This document shows positions 9,291 to 17,414 of a stretch of 64,000 nucleotides of DNA, piece by piece. Numbering within the stretch: position 1 is the stretch's first letter; the number at the start of each line of letters is the position of its first letter. The notes under the pieces were generated by a model, which worked only from the letters and a program-made list of their open reading frames with translations, was not told where the DNA came from and ran no database searches. The position numbers were made by a program, and so were the translations under genes. Where the stretch lies: positions 196,372 to 260,371 of the forward strand of contig JAKJDF010000002.1 in assembly GCA_022706085.1 (NCBI GenBank). The letters run 5' to 3'. This DNA is from Candidatus Latescibacterota bacterium. Its GTDB lineage: Bacteria; Latescibacterota; MWCZ01.

Positions 9291-9309
9291 GGGCACCGGT
9301 CGTGTGCCC
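9291..9309. promoter_or_regulatory. Dyad upstream of the sigma54-type promoter, possible activator site
   Basis: GGGCAC (9291-9296) and GTGCCC (9304-9309) are perfect 6-base inverted arms separated by 7 bases. The dyad lies about 80-100 bases before the predicted hsp20 start of transcription, where sigma54 activators commonly bind. Function is inferred from position only. Confidence 0.3.
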
Positions 9310-9363
9310 GGGTACTGCGCGGAACGCCTTTTTGCGCGGTCCTTTTCGGCGTCGTGGAATCAC

Positions 9364-9379
9364 TGGCACAGCGGTTGCA
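9364..9379 (+). promoter_or_regulatory. Sigma54 (RpoN) -24/-12 promoter of hsp20
   Basis: TGGCACAGCGGTTGCA matches the sigma54 consensus TGGCACG-N4-TTGCW closely. The invariant GG (9365-9366) and GC (9377-9378) are exactly 10 bases apart. Transcription would start near 9390, leaving a leader of about 73 bases before the hsp20 ATG. Confidence 0.7.
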
Positions 9380-9462
9380 AAGGACGACTTACAGGCCGTG
9401 AAGATGGCTCAGGCCTTCTACATTCAGTCGATTACTTCTGTGCGAGGAAGGAGGGATTGGAT

Positions 9463-9894
9463 ATGGCGATGGTACCAACTCTGCCCAGCATTCAGAACGA
9501 GATCAATCGCCTGTTCGATGCGCTGTCTTCGCGTTTCGGTGAGTTTTCAGGCGAGACACTGAGCGATTGGGCGCCCCGGGTAGACGTGATCGAGGATGCT
9601 GACAATCTGCGGATCTACGCGGACCTTCCCGGGCTCAATCGTGAGGACATCCAGTTGAGTGTGGAGCGGAATACGCTCACCATCACGGGTGTTCGCAAGC
9701 CAATGGAGGACGCCAACAAGTTCTCCTGGCACCGTGCTGAGCGATTGTACGGCACGTACAAAAGGGTCTTCAACCTGCCCACGGTGGTAGACCCGGACAA
9801 AGTCAGCGCGGAGTATCGCAACGGAGTGCTGGAGATCACTCTGCCAAAGGCAGAGCACGCGAAACCGAAAATGATCACAGTCAAAACCGAATAA
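9463..9894 (+). CDS. hsp20: Small heat-shock protein, Hsp20/alpha-crystallin family
   Basis: A 143-residue holdase chaperone. The ATG at 9463 is preceded by AGGAAGGAGGGATTGGAT; the longer open frame upstream is non-coding. The alpha-crystallin domain spans about residues 36-130: WAPRVDVIEDADNLRIYADLPGLNREDI, then the signature AEYRNGVLEITLPK (116-129). A short C-terminal tail has an I-x-V-like motif (ITV). It is transcribed divergently from ftsH, from a sigma54-type promoter, and ends in a strong terminator, so it appears monocistronic. Confidence 0.95.
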   Translation: MAMVPTLPSIQNEINRLFDALSSRFGEFSGETLSDWAPRVDVIEDADNLRIYADLPGLNREDIQLSVERNTLTITGVRKPMEDANKFSWHRAERLYGTYKRVFNLPTVVDPDKVSAEYRNGVLEITLPKAEHAKPKMITVKTE

Positions 9895-9915
9895 ACACAG
9901 GCACCGCGCTGCACA

Positions 9916-9951
9916 GCCGGTGGGCCTTACCGGCCCGCCGGCTATTTTTTT
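9916..9951 (+). terminator. Intrinsic terminator after hsp20
   Basis: An 11-bp stem GCCGGTGGGCC / GGCCCGCCGGC (9916-9926 with 9932-9942, one G-U pair) is followed by TATTTTTTT (9943-9951). The T tract lies inside the 3' end of convergent miaA. Confidence 0.88.
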
Positions 9952-10913
9952 GCCGCCGCGTGCCGGTCATCCAACCAGCGCAGGACCTCGTCCTTAAGGA
10001 ACGGCGACGAACCATCAACCCATGTGATGCGCGGGTTTGTTCTGAACCAGGTCATCTGGCGTTTCGCGTACTGGGCGGTATGAGTGGCGATGGCGGCGGC
10101 CACCTCGTCACGGGTGATTTCTCCGGCAAAATAGCGTTTCCACTCCCGGTACCCCACCGTGGCCATCGAGTTCATTTCCCAGGTGTACCCCCTTTCAAGC
10201 AGCCAGCGGACTTCCCGTTCAAGGCCACGGGCAATCATCGCCCGCGTTCGACGGGCGATGCGGGCCCTCAGTTGCGCGCGATCCCACCGGATTCCCAACC
10301 AGACATAGCGGTAAGATGGTGTCTTCGGATGCTCCTCCCACCAGAGCGAAAGCGGCTTGCCTGTTGCCTCCAGGACGGCGAGCGCACGGATGATGCGCTG
10401 GGTATCGGTCGGCTGGATCGCAGCAGCACAACGTCTGTCCAGTTCCCGGAGTCGTTCATGAAGAACCGCCGGGCCGACTGACGCGATTTCGGCCTGGAGT
10501 CTGTCCACCACGTCAACCGGGATCCAGGGAATGGGACTGAGCCCATCCACAAGGGCTTTCAGGTAGAGGCCCGTTCCGCCGACAACCACCGGGGCACTCC
10601 CTCGCTTCAGGATCTCCGCGATGACTGCCTCCGCATCGCGAGCAAATCGGCCGGCGGAGTAGGTTTCGGAGGGGTCGAGGATGTTCACGAGGTGATGGGT
10701 GACCGTGTGCCTTTCTTCCTCGGTCGGTTTGGCAGTGCCGATATCCAGAAAGCGGTACACCTGCCGGGAATCCGCAGAGACAACTTCCACACCCGTGAGG
10801 CGCCCATCGCGAACAAGGTCTACGACCAGGGCAGTTTTTCCCGAACCCGTCGGGCCAAGGATGATGGGAATCACCGGCAGAGCATTGTCCTCTGCCGGGT
10901 GAGAATTACTCAT
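9942..10913 (-). CDS. miaA: tRNA dimethylallyltransferase (tRNA A37 isopentenyltransferase)
   Basis: MiaA transfers a dimethylallyl group to A37 of tRNAs reading UNN codons. About 323 residues with P-loop ILGPTGSGKTAL near residue 19; SADSRQVYRFLDIGTAKPT (the catalytic Asp region); HHLVNILDPSETYSAGRFARDA; VVVGGTGLYLKALVDGL; and the C-terminal TAQYAKRQMTWFR that contacts the anticodon loop. Start is the ATG at 10913; a GTG at 10919 is possible. It is convergent with hsp20, and its last codons (AAAKK) come from the reverse complement of the hsp20 terminator T tract. Confidence 0.95.
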   Translation of the reverse strand: MSNSHPAEDNALPVIPIILGPTGSGKTALVVDLVRDGRLTGVEVVSADSRQVYRFLDIGTAKPTEEERHTVTHHLVNILDPSETYSAGRFARDAEAVIAEILKRGSAPVVVGGTGLYLKALVDGLSPIPWIPVDVVDRLQAEIASVGPAVLHERLRELDRRCAAAIQPTDTQRIIRALAVLEATGKPLSLWWEEHPKTPSYRYVWLGIRWDRAQLRARIARRTRAMIARGLEREVRWLLERGYTWEMNSMATVGYREWKRYFAGEITRDEVAAAIATHTAQYAKRQMTWFRTNPRITWVDGSSPFLKDEVLRWLDDRHAAAKK

Positions 10914-10959
10914 GCGCACGGAGGAGTGTCTCCCTCAGGAAGCGGAAATCGCCACCTCC

Positions 10960-13900
10960 TCACCACCGGAACCGTATTTCCGGGTCTACCATTTCCTCGG
11001 TGCCAACAACGTCGCTGATGTCGAACGTTGTGTCGGGAACCGGGTCGAGGCTGGTTGCCCGCACGACGTGAGTCCTGCTTTCGATGATCAGCGCGGTCAA
11101 TCTGACCGGCAATGCAGGTTGCCGGTGTTCGGTCTCGGTCGCCCACGGTGTGAGACCACACGGCTGCAAACGAGCCCCGTCTTTCGTGGCCGGGAGCGGG
11201 AGCGGCGTCTGGACATACCGCCAGCCGTCGAAATCTATGTAGCCGTCGCTGTACACGGAACGCCAGATGACCCCGTCGGCGTCCTCCAGCTCGTAGAGGA
11301 CACGTCCGGAGGAGCTGTTTCCGCGTATCCAGACTCCCAGAGCAGAAAAGGTTCCGTTCACGGGCACCTTCCCGGGAAACCGGAGCACGGCGTAGTGAAG
11401 GTGCAGGGGATGAGCCCCGGGCGTTTCGGAGAGGGATACGCGGAGGATCTGCCCGCGCGTCCGGTCCTTTTTCAATGAGAACTCAAACCCGCCCCGGATC
11501 GTCGGCGCGGTGATTGCCCAGTTCCCCGCGCGCCCCAGCCGCTCCATCCACGAGTCGTCTCTGGCTTCGTGCCGCCATGTAGGCAGGTCGGCCACACGGA
11601 CGATCGGTATACCTGTTTTCGGGCCGGGGCGGTGGCGCGGAGTTCCGAGAACCAACCCGTGGATCCCCTCGCCTTCGACATAAACTGGCGAAGGCGAGAC
11701 ATTGAGGGAGAACACTCCACGAGCGTTCCGAATCACGGTCTGGTTGCCGAACAGGTCGGTAGTGCGCACCGATCCACCTTCCGCTCCAAATGTGAGCGAG
11801 CGTTCTCCGGTGGTCGTCCAGAATACGTAGATGTCGCCTCCCCCGGCTTTCGTGAAGCGCAACCCGTACGTGCCGGGAGACGGCATTGGGGTCATTTCCG
11901 CGAAGCTGGCGCGATCCAGCATTCTGGTCATTGTTGCATACGCGCAGAAGCTCTCGCGGGGATTCAGTTCCGGGGCGCGATACAGAAGCCCGACGGGGCC
12001 ATAGGACCCGTAAAAATACTCACTCCCGGGATCGAAAAGCTCCGAGGTCATGCCAAACAGAACGACGCCGCTCGCGAGGCCCAGAAGATGGGACCGCACG
12101 TAATGGTCCGCCTGTTGCCGTTCTGTAAGCCATCCGTCGGACTGGGAGCAGTAGATTGCTTCGGTGAGATAACGCGGGATTTCGGAGTAACCGTACAGAT
12201 CCTGAAGCGTTTTGAGAAAGAACAATCCGTTGAACGGGCAATGCAGAGGACCAGGCTGCAATTCCGGTGACGAGACGAACATGTCGAAATCGAGTCCGAA
12301 GCCGTCAATGTATTCCTTCGGAAAGCCGCGCCGCAGGAAAGCCGCAATGAAGTTCGGATGCCCGTTTCCGAAGATGAGCTTCGCCTCCGGGAACTCCTTT
12401 CTCACGCGTCTGGCGTACTCAATCGCCGTATCCCAGCAGTTCTTGAACACACTCTCCTCATCGGGAGTGAGCTCACGGACTGGCTTTCCGAGAATGTCGA
12501 AAGGATAGTCGCGCATGTGCTGGCGGCTGAGGAACGTCTCCCAGAATAACAGCCAGTGTTTGACCAGTGGCATTGCGTGCATGCGACGAATCATGGCGTC
12601 TACATCGTTTCCACCGGCGTTACACGTGTTGCCGATACACGCAACGTTCGCGCAGGCCAGGCCAACGCCGTGGGCCGCGAGCGCCTGCACGCGTTTTCTG
12701 GTTTCCCGCGGGTCGTCACGCACCACGAAGTTGGCCAGCGTCCAACGGGCACCCGCTTTACGGAACAGCGGAGCAGCGATTTCGGGCGGCACGCCGTAGT
12801 GGTTTTCGAAGAAGCACCACAGGCCAAAAGGCGAGTCTGAGGTCGCTTTCCGCGTGTCTCTCGGCAGAAGAGCGAATGTGGTCGAACGCTTCAGCGGCCG
12901 CGAACCATCTTCCTGAGAGACGGTGACGGTGAGCCCGAAACGGCCGTACATGCGCTGAGGCAGGTCAAACGTCTGCGTTCGCGTTTCCCAGGGTGCCAGC
13001 CTGACTTTTGCTGAGCTTTTCGACTTCCTGCCATACGGTTCCGTAACCTCAACTGCGACGCGAACCGTCCCTGCAACACTCCGCTGGCTCTCGAGGTGAA
13101 CAAAGAAACGAGGGGTTTTGGTCCCCTGAAACACATGTCCCACCGCGGAGGAGGTTACACGGAGCGCGACGGGTGCGGTTTCAAATGTTATCTCGTGAAT
13201 CCGGACGCCGGATGGCGGGCCTGCAGGATGGGGAAAACGGCCTTCGTCGTAATCCATCCTCTGGCAGAACTCTACCTCCAGCGCCTCCTCGCCGGGATCG
13301 TTGAGGAAATCGCTGAACGCGCATGGATCGAGAGGGACCATGATTGGCTTCGGCGTGCGGTACGGAGGATCCACCGAGAACTCTGCAAACACGGTGTGGC
13401 CGCGTTCCGGTTTGATGAACGCCACTGATGCGGAAGGCAGAGCACCTCCCTCAGTGCTGGCGGAGCACACGAGATGCACGCGATCGTATGTTTTCCTCGG
13501 TATGCGGAAGAGGGCACGTTTTGGATCGGATGACAGAGATGAGGCATACACACGAGGTGCGCGACCGCGATACGCTGTTTCCTTCAGGTCCAGGAAGTCT
13601 TCGCCCCGCGTGGACGGGCGCAGATCAAGGGGCAAGAACTGTTCTTCATCCGCGAGGATCGTTACCTCAGCCGGACCGTGGGGACGCGCGCCTTCAGGGA
13701 GGTGCACCACCGCGACACCGGGTGGCGGGTTCCGAGCACTCCAAGAAGCCACCAGCCGGCCGTCTACCCATGCGCGAACCTCGCGGGGCGTAACGTCAAT
13801 GGAGAGGCGAACTCTGCGGTCTGCCCACCCTTTCGTATGTGCAAATTCGTGTCGGTAATGCTCGCGGCCCGCTTCATCATGGGCCCAACGCGTGACATCG

Positions 13901-14199
13901 GGAACAAGGCGGTATGCCACGGTCCCGCGCGGGGAATCTGAATCCGAGACCCATGCCCGTGCGTGCAGGAGATGCGGATCGGATGCGTCGCCGCTCACTC
14001 CCAGCGTGCATGCGGACGACCCGACTGACAGGGTAGCCTCGCGTTCTGCGTGAGTGAGCGCCAATTCACTCGTGACACGCAGCGCGGGTTCCCGGGGAAG
14101 GTCACACCGCAGCTCGATGCTGCCTTCCGCCGTGGTTGTCCTTCCACGACCGCGAAGTTTTTTCGATGTCGTTGTCCATGGAATTGTCATGGAATGCAT
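10960..14199 (-). CDS. Large multidomain protein with a GH-A-like (beta/alpha)8 domain
   Basis: A 1079-residue protein without a signal peptide. The first roughly 450 residues look like beta-sandwich modules. From about residue 455 (SPFGLWCFFENHYGVPPE) a TIM-barrel-like region resembles clan GH-A hydrolases of the GH39/GH5 kind. Candidate catalytic acids are Glu in LLFWETFL (about 551) and Glu in RYLTEAIYCS (about 679). The C-terminal 280 residues contain a further jelly-roll-like carbohydrate-binding region. Start ATG 14199 follows GGAG; an ATG three codons later is possible. I cannot assign a family or substrate; glycoside hydrolase is an inference from fold-like motifs. Confidence 0.6.
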   Translation of the reverse strand: MHSMTIPWTTTSKKLRGRGRTTTAEGSIELRCDLPREPALRVTSELALTHAEREATLSVGSSACTLGVSGDASDPHLLHARAWVSDSDSPRGTVAYRLVPDVTRWAHDEAGREHYRHEFAHTKGWADRRVRLSIDVTPREVRAWVDGRLVASWSARNPPPGVAVVHLPEGARPHGPAEVTILADEEQFLPLDLRPSTRGEDFLDLKETAYRGRAPRVYASSLSSDPKRALFRIPRKTYDRVHLVCSASTEGGALPSASVAFIKPERGHTVFAEFSVDPPYRTPKPIMVPLDPCAFSDFLNDPGEEALEVEFCQRMDYDEGRFPHPAGPPSGVRIHEITFETAPVALRVTSSAVGHVFQGTKTPRFFVHLESQRSVAGTVRVAVEVTEPYGRKSKSSAKVRLAPWETRTQTFDLPQRMYGRFGLTVTVSQEDGSRPLKRSTTFALLPRDTRKATSDSPFGLWCFFENHYGVPPEIAAPLFRKAGARWTLANFVVRDDPRETRKRVQALAAHGVGLACANVACIGNTCNAGGNDVDAMIRRMHAMPLVKHWLLFWETFLSRQHMRDYPFDILGKPVRELTPDEESVFKNCWDTAIEYARRVRKEFPEAKLIFGNGHPNFIAAFLRRGFPKEYIDGFGLDFDMFVSSPELQPGPLHCPFNGLFFLKTLQDLYGYSEIPRYLTEAIYCSQSDGWLTERQQADHYVRSHLLGLASGVVLFGMTSELFDPGSEYFYGSYGPVGLLYRAPELNPRESFCAYATMTRMLDRASFAEMTPMPSPGTYGLRFTKAGGGDIYVFWTTTGERSLTFGAEGGSVRTTDLFGNQTVIRNARGVFSLNVSPSPVYVEGEGIHGLVLGTPRHRPGPKTGIPIVRVADLPTWRHEARDDSWMERLGRAGNWAITAPTIRGGFEFSLKKDRTRGQILRVSLSETPGAHPLHLHYAVLRFPGKVPVNGTFSALGVWIRGNSSSGRVLYELEDADGVIWRSVYSDGYIDFDGWRYVQTPLPLPATKDGARLQPCGLTPWATETEHRQPALPVRLTALIIESRTHVVRATSLDPVPDTTFDISDVVGTEEMVDPEIRFRW

Positions 14200-14635
14200 G
14201 GTCCGCTCCAGTGTCGCGAGTCAGGAAAACTGCTTCGAGCCTCAAAAAGTATCGCACGCAGCATGAGTGCCTCAAAGGCAGAAGCACTCCGCGTACGTGC
14301 AGGCATTCCCTGCAGGGGATCATGGTCTGTCGGCACTCCAGGAACTCGACTGCGCGGACCTTCCGGGCCGTACGCCCGCGGCTCCGAAAAGGTATCGTTC
14401 CATTCGATGGTTGCATAAATCGCGATTTTGTGTATATTTGAAAAAGCGGGTATCGGAAATGAGTCCACACGGGACGATACCGGTGCCCTGCGAAACCTTC
14501 CGAAGATTGTCTGCGTTATTTCTCGGCTCGCATGCCCGCCCCCGTCAACCCCTCGTGACGATCGCCGGCCTGTTCTGACTGTATCACCGAGAGTTAGTCG
14601 CCGCTGGTCTCGGTACAGAAAGACAGGAGTTTGTC
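14200..14635. other. Divergent intergenic region between the GH-A-like gene and rhlE
   Basis: These 436 bases hold no supported gene; short open frames here lack ribosome binding sites. A possible plus-strand promoter for rhlE is TTGCAT (14411-14416) with TATATT (14433-14438) 16 bases later, which would leave a leader of nearly 200 bases. Long leaders are common for RNA helicase genes controlled by cold or by their own product, but no defined element is recognised here. Confidence 0.4.
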
Positions 14636-15946
14636 ATGAACACCAATCCATTCCATTCACTCGGTCTCGACGATCGGATCCTCCGCGCACTGGTGGACCA
14701 GAGCTACGAGACCCCCACACCCGTCCAACTGGGCAGTATCCCGCGTGTTCTTGAGGGCCGCGATCTGCTTGCGACCGCCCAGACAGGAACAGGCAAAACC
14801 GCGGCATTCTGCCTGCCGATGCTTCACCTTCTCAACGCGCGCGAAGGTCGGAGCAACAAGCATGTGCGCGCGCTCATTCTGACCCCGACACGGGAACTCG
14901 CGCTCCAGATCGGCGAAAGCCTGCGCACTTACGGGAGATACCTCCCCTTGCGGTTTGCCGTGTTGCTCGGCGGAGTGGCGCAGGCACCGCAGGCGAAAGC
15001 CCTTCGGGAAATCCCCGACATAGTCGTCGCAACTCCGGGCAGATTGCTCGATCTCCACGGGCAACGCCTGATTCAGCTTGATCGGCTGGAAATTCTGGTT
15101 CTGGATGAAGCGGACAGGATGCTCGACATGGGATTTGTCCGCGACGTACGGAAGATCGTAAGCGCGACCCCCGCAACCCGGCAGACGCTGTTTTTCTCCG
15201 CCACGCTGTCGCCGGAAATCGCCGAACTTGCGTCTGACATGGTGAAAAACCCGGCAGTGGTTGCCGTGACACCGGTAGCATCCGTTTCGGACAACATCAC
15301 GCAGAAGGTTCTCTTCGTGGAGCAGGCGGACAAGCTTTCTCTGTTGACGGAGATTCTGCGCGAGGATTCCGTGCGCAGAGCGCTTGTATTTGCCCGTACG
15401 AAACACGGCGCGGATCGTATCGTCCGCCAGCTGGAGCGCAAGGGCATCCGCGCCGAGGCAATTCACTCGAACAAGAGTCAGAATGCCCGGCAGACCGCGC
15501 TTGCCGCGTTCGACCGCGGAAGGACGAACGTGCTGGTCGCCACGGACATCGTCGCACGCGGGATTGACGTGGACGGAATCACACACGTTATCAACTTTGA
15601 TCTGCCGAACGAGCCGGAAGCGTACGTGCACCGCATAGGGCGAACTGCCCGCGCCGGTGCCGTTGGAACCGCACTTTCATTCTGCGGCGAGGATGAGGTG
15701 TCACTCCTCTTCGCAATTGAGAAGCTTACCACCAGCCCGCTTTCGGATGTGAACGGGCACGCGTTCCATTCCACGGCAATTTCGGCCATGAGGGATCGCA
15801 AGCGTGCGGCGCAACAGGGTACTGGCAGCAGTTCGAGGTTCGTAAGCGGAAGGCCGCGGAGAAACCACCCGTTAAGTTCGCAACGGCGTCGCTATCACCC
15901 GGCCGCTGCGGCAGCAACCGGGGCGAGGGTTCCGCATGCGGCGTAA
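14636..15946 (+). CDS. rhlE: DEAD-box ATP-dependent RNA helicase (RhlE-like)
   Basis: A 436-residue RNA helicase for ribosome assembly or RNA turnover. All motifs are present: Q motif (YETPTPVQ, 24-31), I AQTGTGKT (48-55), Ia PTRELA (84-89), Ib TPGR (133-136), II DEAD (157-160), III SAT (188-190), then VARGIDV and HRIGRTARAG in the second RecA domain. The C-terminal tail from about 385 is basic and Arg/Ser-rich, as in RhlE proteins that bind RNA nonspecifically. The ATG follows ACAGGAG. Transcription is monocistronic, ending at a strong terminator. Confidence 0.95.
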   Translation: MNTNPFHSLGLDDRILRALVDQSYETPTPVQLGSIPRVLEGRDLLATAQTGTGKTAAFCLPMLHLLNAREGRSNKHVRALILTPTRELALQIGESLRTYGRYLPLRFAVLLGGVAQAPQAKALREIPDIVVATPGRLLDLHGQRLIQLDRLEILVLDEADRMLDMGFVRDVRKIVSATPATRQTLFFSATLSPEIAELASDMVKNPAVVAVTPVASVSDNITQKVLFVEQADKLSLLTEILREDSVRRALVFARTKHGADRIVRQLERKGIRAEAIHSNKSQNARQTALAAFDRGRTNVLVATDIVARGIDVDGITHVINFDLPNEPEAYVHRIGRTARAGAVGTALSFCGEDEVSLLFAIEKLTTSPLSDVNGHAFHSTAISAMRDRKRAAQQGTGSSSRFVSGRPRRNHPLSSQRRRYHPAAAAATGARVPHAA

Positions 15947-15970
15947 CTGACCACCGCATTTCGCGTATGC

Positions 15971-16005
15971 GCGTCGCCTGAGTCTCTTCAGGCGGCGCTT
16001 TTTTT
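15971..16005 (+). terminator. Intrinsic terminator after rhlE
   Basis: Stem GCGTCGCCTGA (15971-15981) pairs with TCAGGCGGCGC (15988-15998) with one G-U pair and a six-base loop, followed by seven T (15999-16005). It abuts the stop codon of the convergent GH5-like gene. Confidence 0.9.
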
Positions 16006-17288
16006 CAGGAACCGGAAAGAATCCCTTTCTGGAACCTGGCGTTGATCCCGAGAAGCCAGGCGGGATTCTCCTGCCAGGCGAGGTGCTCCGGCCCGCAATA
16101 CGTACCCGGCATAAACCCCCAGTACCCGTGGGTGATCGCCAGATCGCACATGAGTTCAAAAAGCGAAAGACCTTCCCCGAACACCTCGAAACGCGCCAGT
16201 CGGGGAGGATAGAAATACCCGCCTTCGTCGAACACCAGCGGCAGGCCGCGGCGTCTGCCTTCCTGTGCATCCGAGGCGAACGCCGTCTCCGCTTTTTCGC
16301 GTATCCGGGGCGCCCATTCGGAGAAGGTCTCCGCGGCCCATTCATCCCATTTGTCATTGTTCAGGTTTTCGTACATCCACATGATGGGGCGCCAGAACTC
16401 GCGAACGTTTTCGGCAGCCACCATGAATTCGCTCCAGGGGACAAGTTCCCTTCGGAGTACGCGGTTGAGAGCCGGGAGAGCGCGAGGTTTCTGGGGATCG
16501 AAATCCTTGTTCAGCACCGTTTCGCCAAAGAGGGTCCGGAAATACCACCCGAATCCGGCATACACGTGCTGATCGAACACCTGCACGTTCTCGAGAACGA
16601 TTGCGTAGTCGTGTGAGGTGAAATCGCCGGTGATGAGGACTTCGGGGTGACGTCCCCGCAGGAACCCTATTGCTTCGCTGTGAAGTTCCCTTCCTTCCTC
16701 TCCACCGGGAAACTCGCTGGCGTCCGGTTCGTTGTGAACTTCCACAAACGCGACATTCTGCTCGAGCCCGCGTTCTTCCAGCACCGTAAGGAGGCGGTCA
16801 TGCAGCTTCGCAAGGTGCATGTACCGGTTTGCCGGCGGAACCGCATGGATTTCCGCCCGCAGTGCGGGGTCTGCCAGAAACGAGGTACTGTCCTGATATT
16901 CCCAGCTCGTAAGGATCACGTATACGCCATGCCTCCGCGCGCTTTCGAACAGCGCCACGAGCCGTTGCAGAACATCGTGCCGCCCGCCCCCGCGCGAGTT
17001 TACGGTGCTGAAATTCCAGCCGTACCCCGCAATCCACGGGCGGAACGCAACTTCGCCGCGGGGTGAGCCGTCCGCCCTGAATGCCCAGTTCAGGCCGGCC
17101 TCCACACGCACCGCGTTGAATCCCCGCTCCTTGAGACCCGCCATGCATGTGTCGAGGTCCCAGTACGGCTCTCCTTCGGTCGCCGAGGTGATCCAGCTCC
17201 AAATCCAGCAGCAAATGGAAAGCCTTGCGGGAAGATGCGGGGGAAGAGTCGCAGCGGCGAAAACCGGCGTGTTCGCACCAGTTGCCAT
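16005..17288 (-). CDS. GH5-like (clan GH-A) glycoside hydrolase
   Basis: A 427-residue TIM-barrel hydrolase. Catalytic candidates: acid/base Glu 187 in FVEVHNEPD at the end of strand 4, and nucleophile Glu 355 in LVFDEGGYF near strand 7, the arrangement expected of clan GH-A retaining enzymes. The N-terminus has a short hydrophobic stretch (LSICCWIWSWITSA) but no proper signal peptide, so the enzyme is probably cytoplasmic. ATG 17288 is preceded by AAGGAAA. It follows the GH116-like gene on the same strand (126-base gap), which suggests joint action on a beta-linked oligosaccharide. The substrate is not identifiable. Confidence 0.8.
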   Translation of the reverse strand: MATGANTPVFAAATLPPHLPARLSICCWIWSWITSATEGEPYWDLDTCMAGLKERGFNAVRVEAGLNWAFRADGSPRGEVAFRPWIAGYGWNFSTVNSRGGGRHDVLQRLVALFESARRHGVYVILTSWEYQDSTSFLADPALRAEIHAVPPANRYMHLAKLHDRLLTVLEERGLEQNVAFVEVHNEPDASEFPGGEEGRELHSEAIGFLRGRHPEVLITGDFTSHDYAIVLENVQVFDQHVYAGFGWYFRTLFGETVLNKDFDPQKPRALPALNRVLRRELVPWSEFMVAAENVREFWRPIMWMYENLNNDKWDEWAAETFSEWAPRIREKAETAFASDAQEGRRRGLPLVFDEGGYFYPPRLARFEVFGEGLSLFELMCDLAITHGYWGFMPGTYCGPEHLAWQENPAWLLGINARFQKGILSGS

Positions 17289-17414
17289 CGTGGTTTCCTT
17301 TTCGCGTCATGCAAAGGCGCATGACCTTCAACGCGGAAGCGAAGGTGTGTGAAACAGGTTCAACGGAGTACGGGGCGTTGGTTCACAGGCCCTGAAGATA
17401 CTTTTTATGCGCGA

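Larger units (their letters stand above)
9115..9462. other. Divergent intergenic region between ftsH and hsp20
   Basis: These 348 bases carry the control sequences of two divergent proteostasis genes. I find no CIRCE element (TTAGCACTC-N9-GAGTGCTAA) and no clear sigma32-type promoter. The hsp20 side has a sigma54-type promoter (9364-9379) and an upstream dyad (9291-9309). The ftsH side has no convincing promoter by eye. Confidence 0.6.

Noticed and set aside
14411-14438. rhlE promoter TTGCAT/TATATT
   Set aside because: The -10 is good but the -35 matches only three of six positions; it is mentioned in the intergenic entry but not called as a separate feature.
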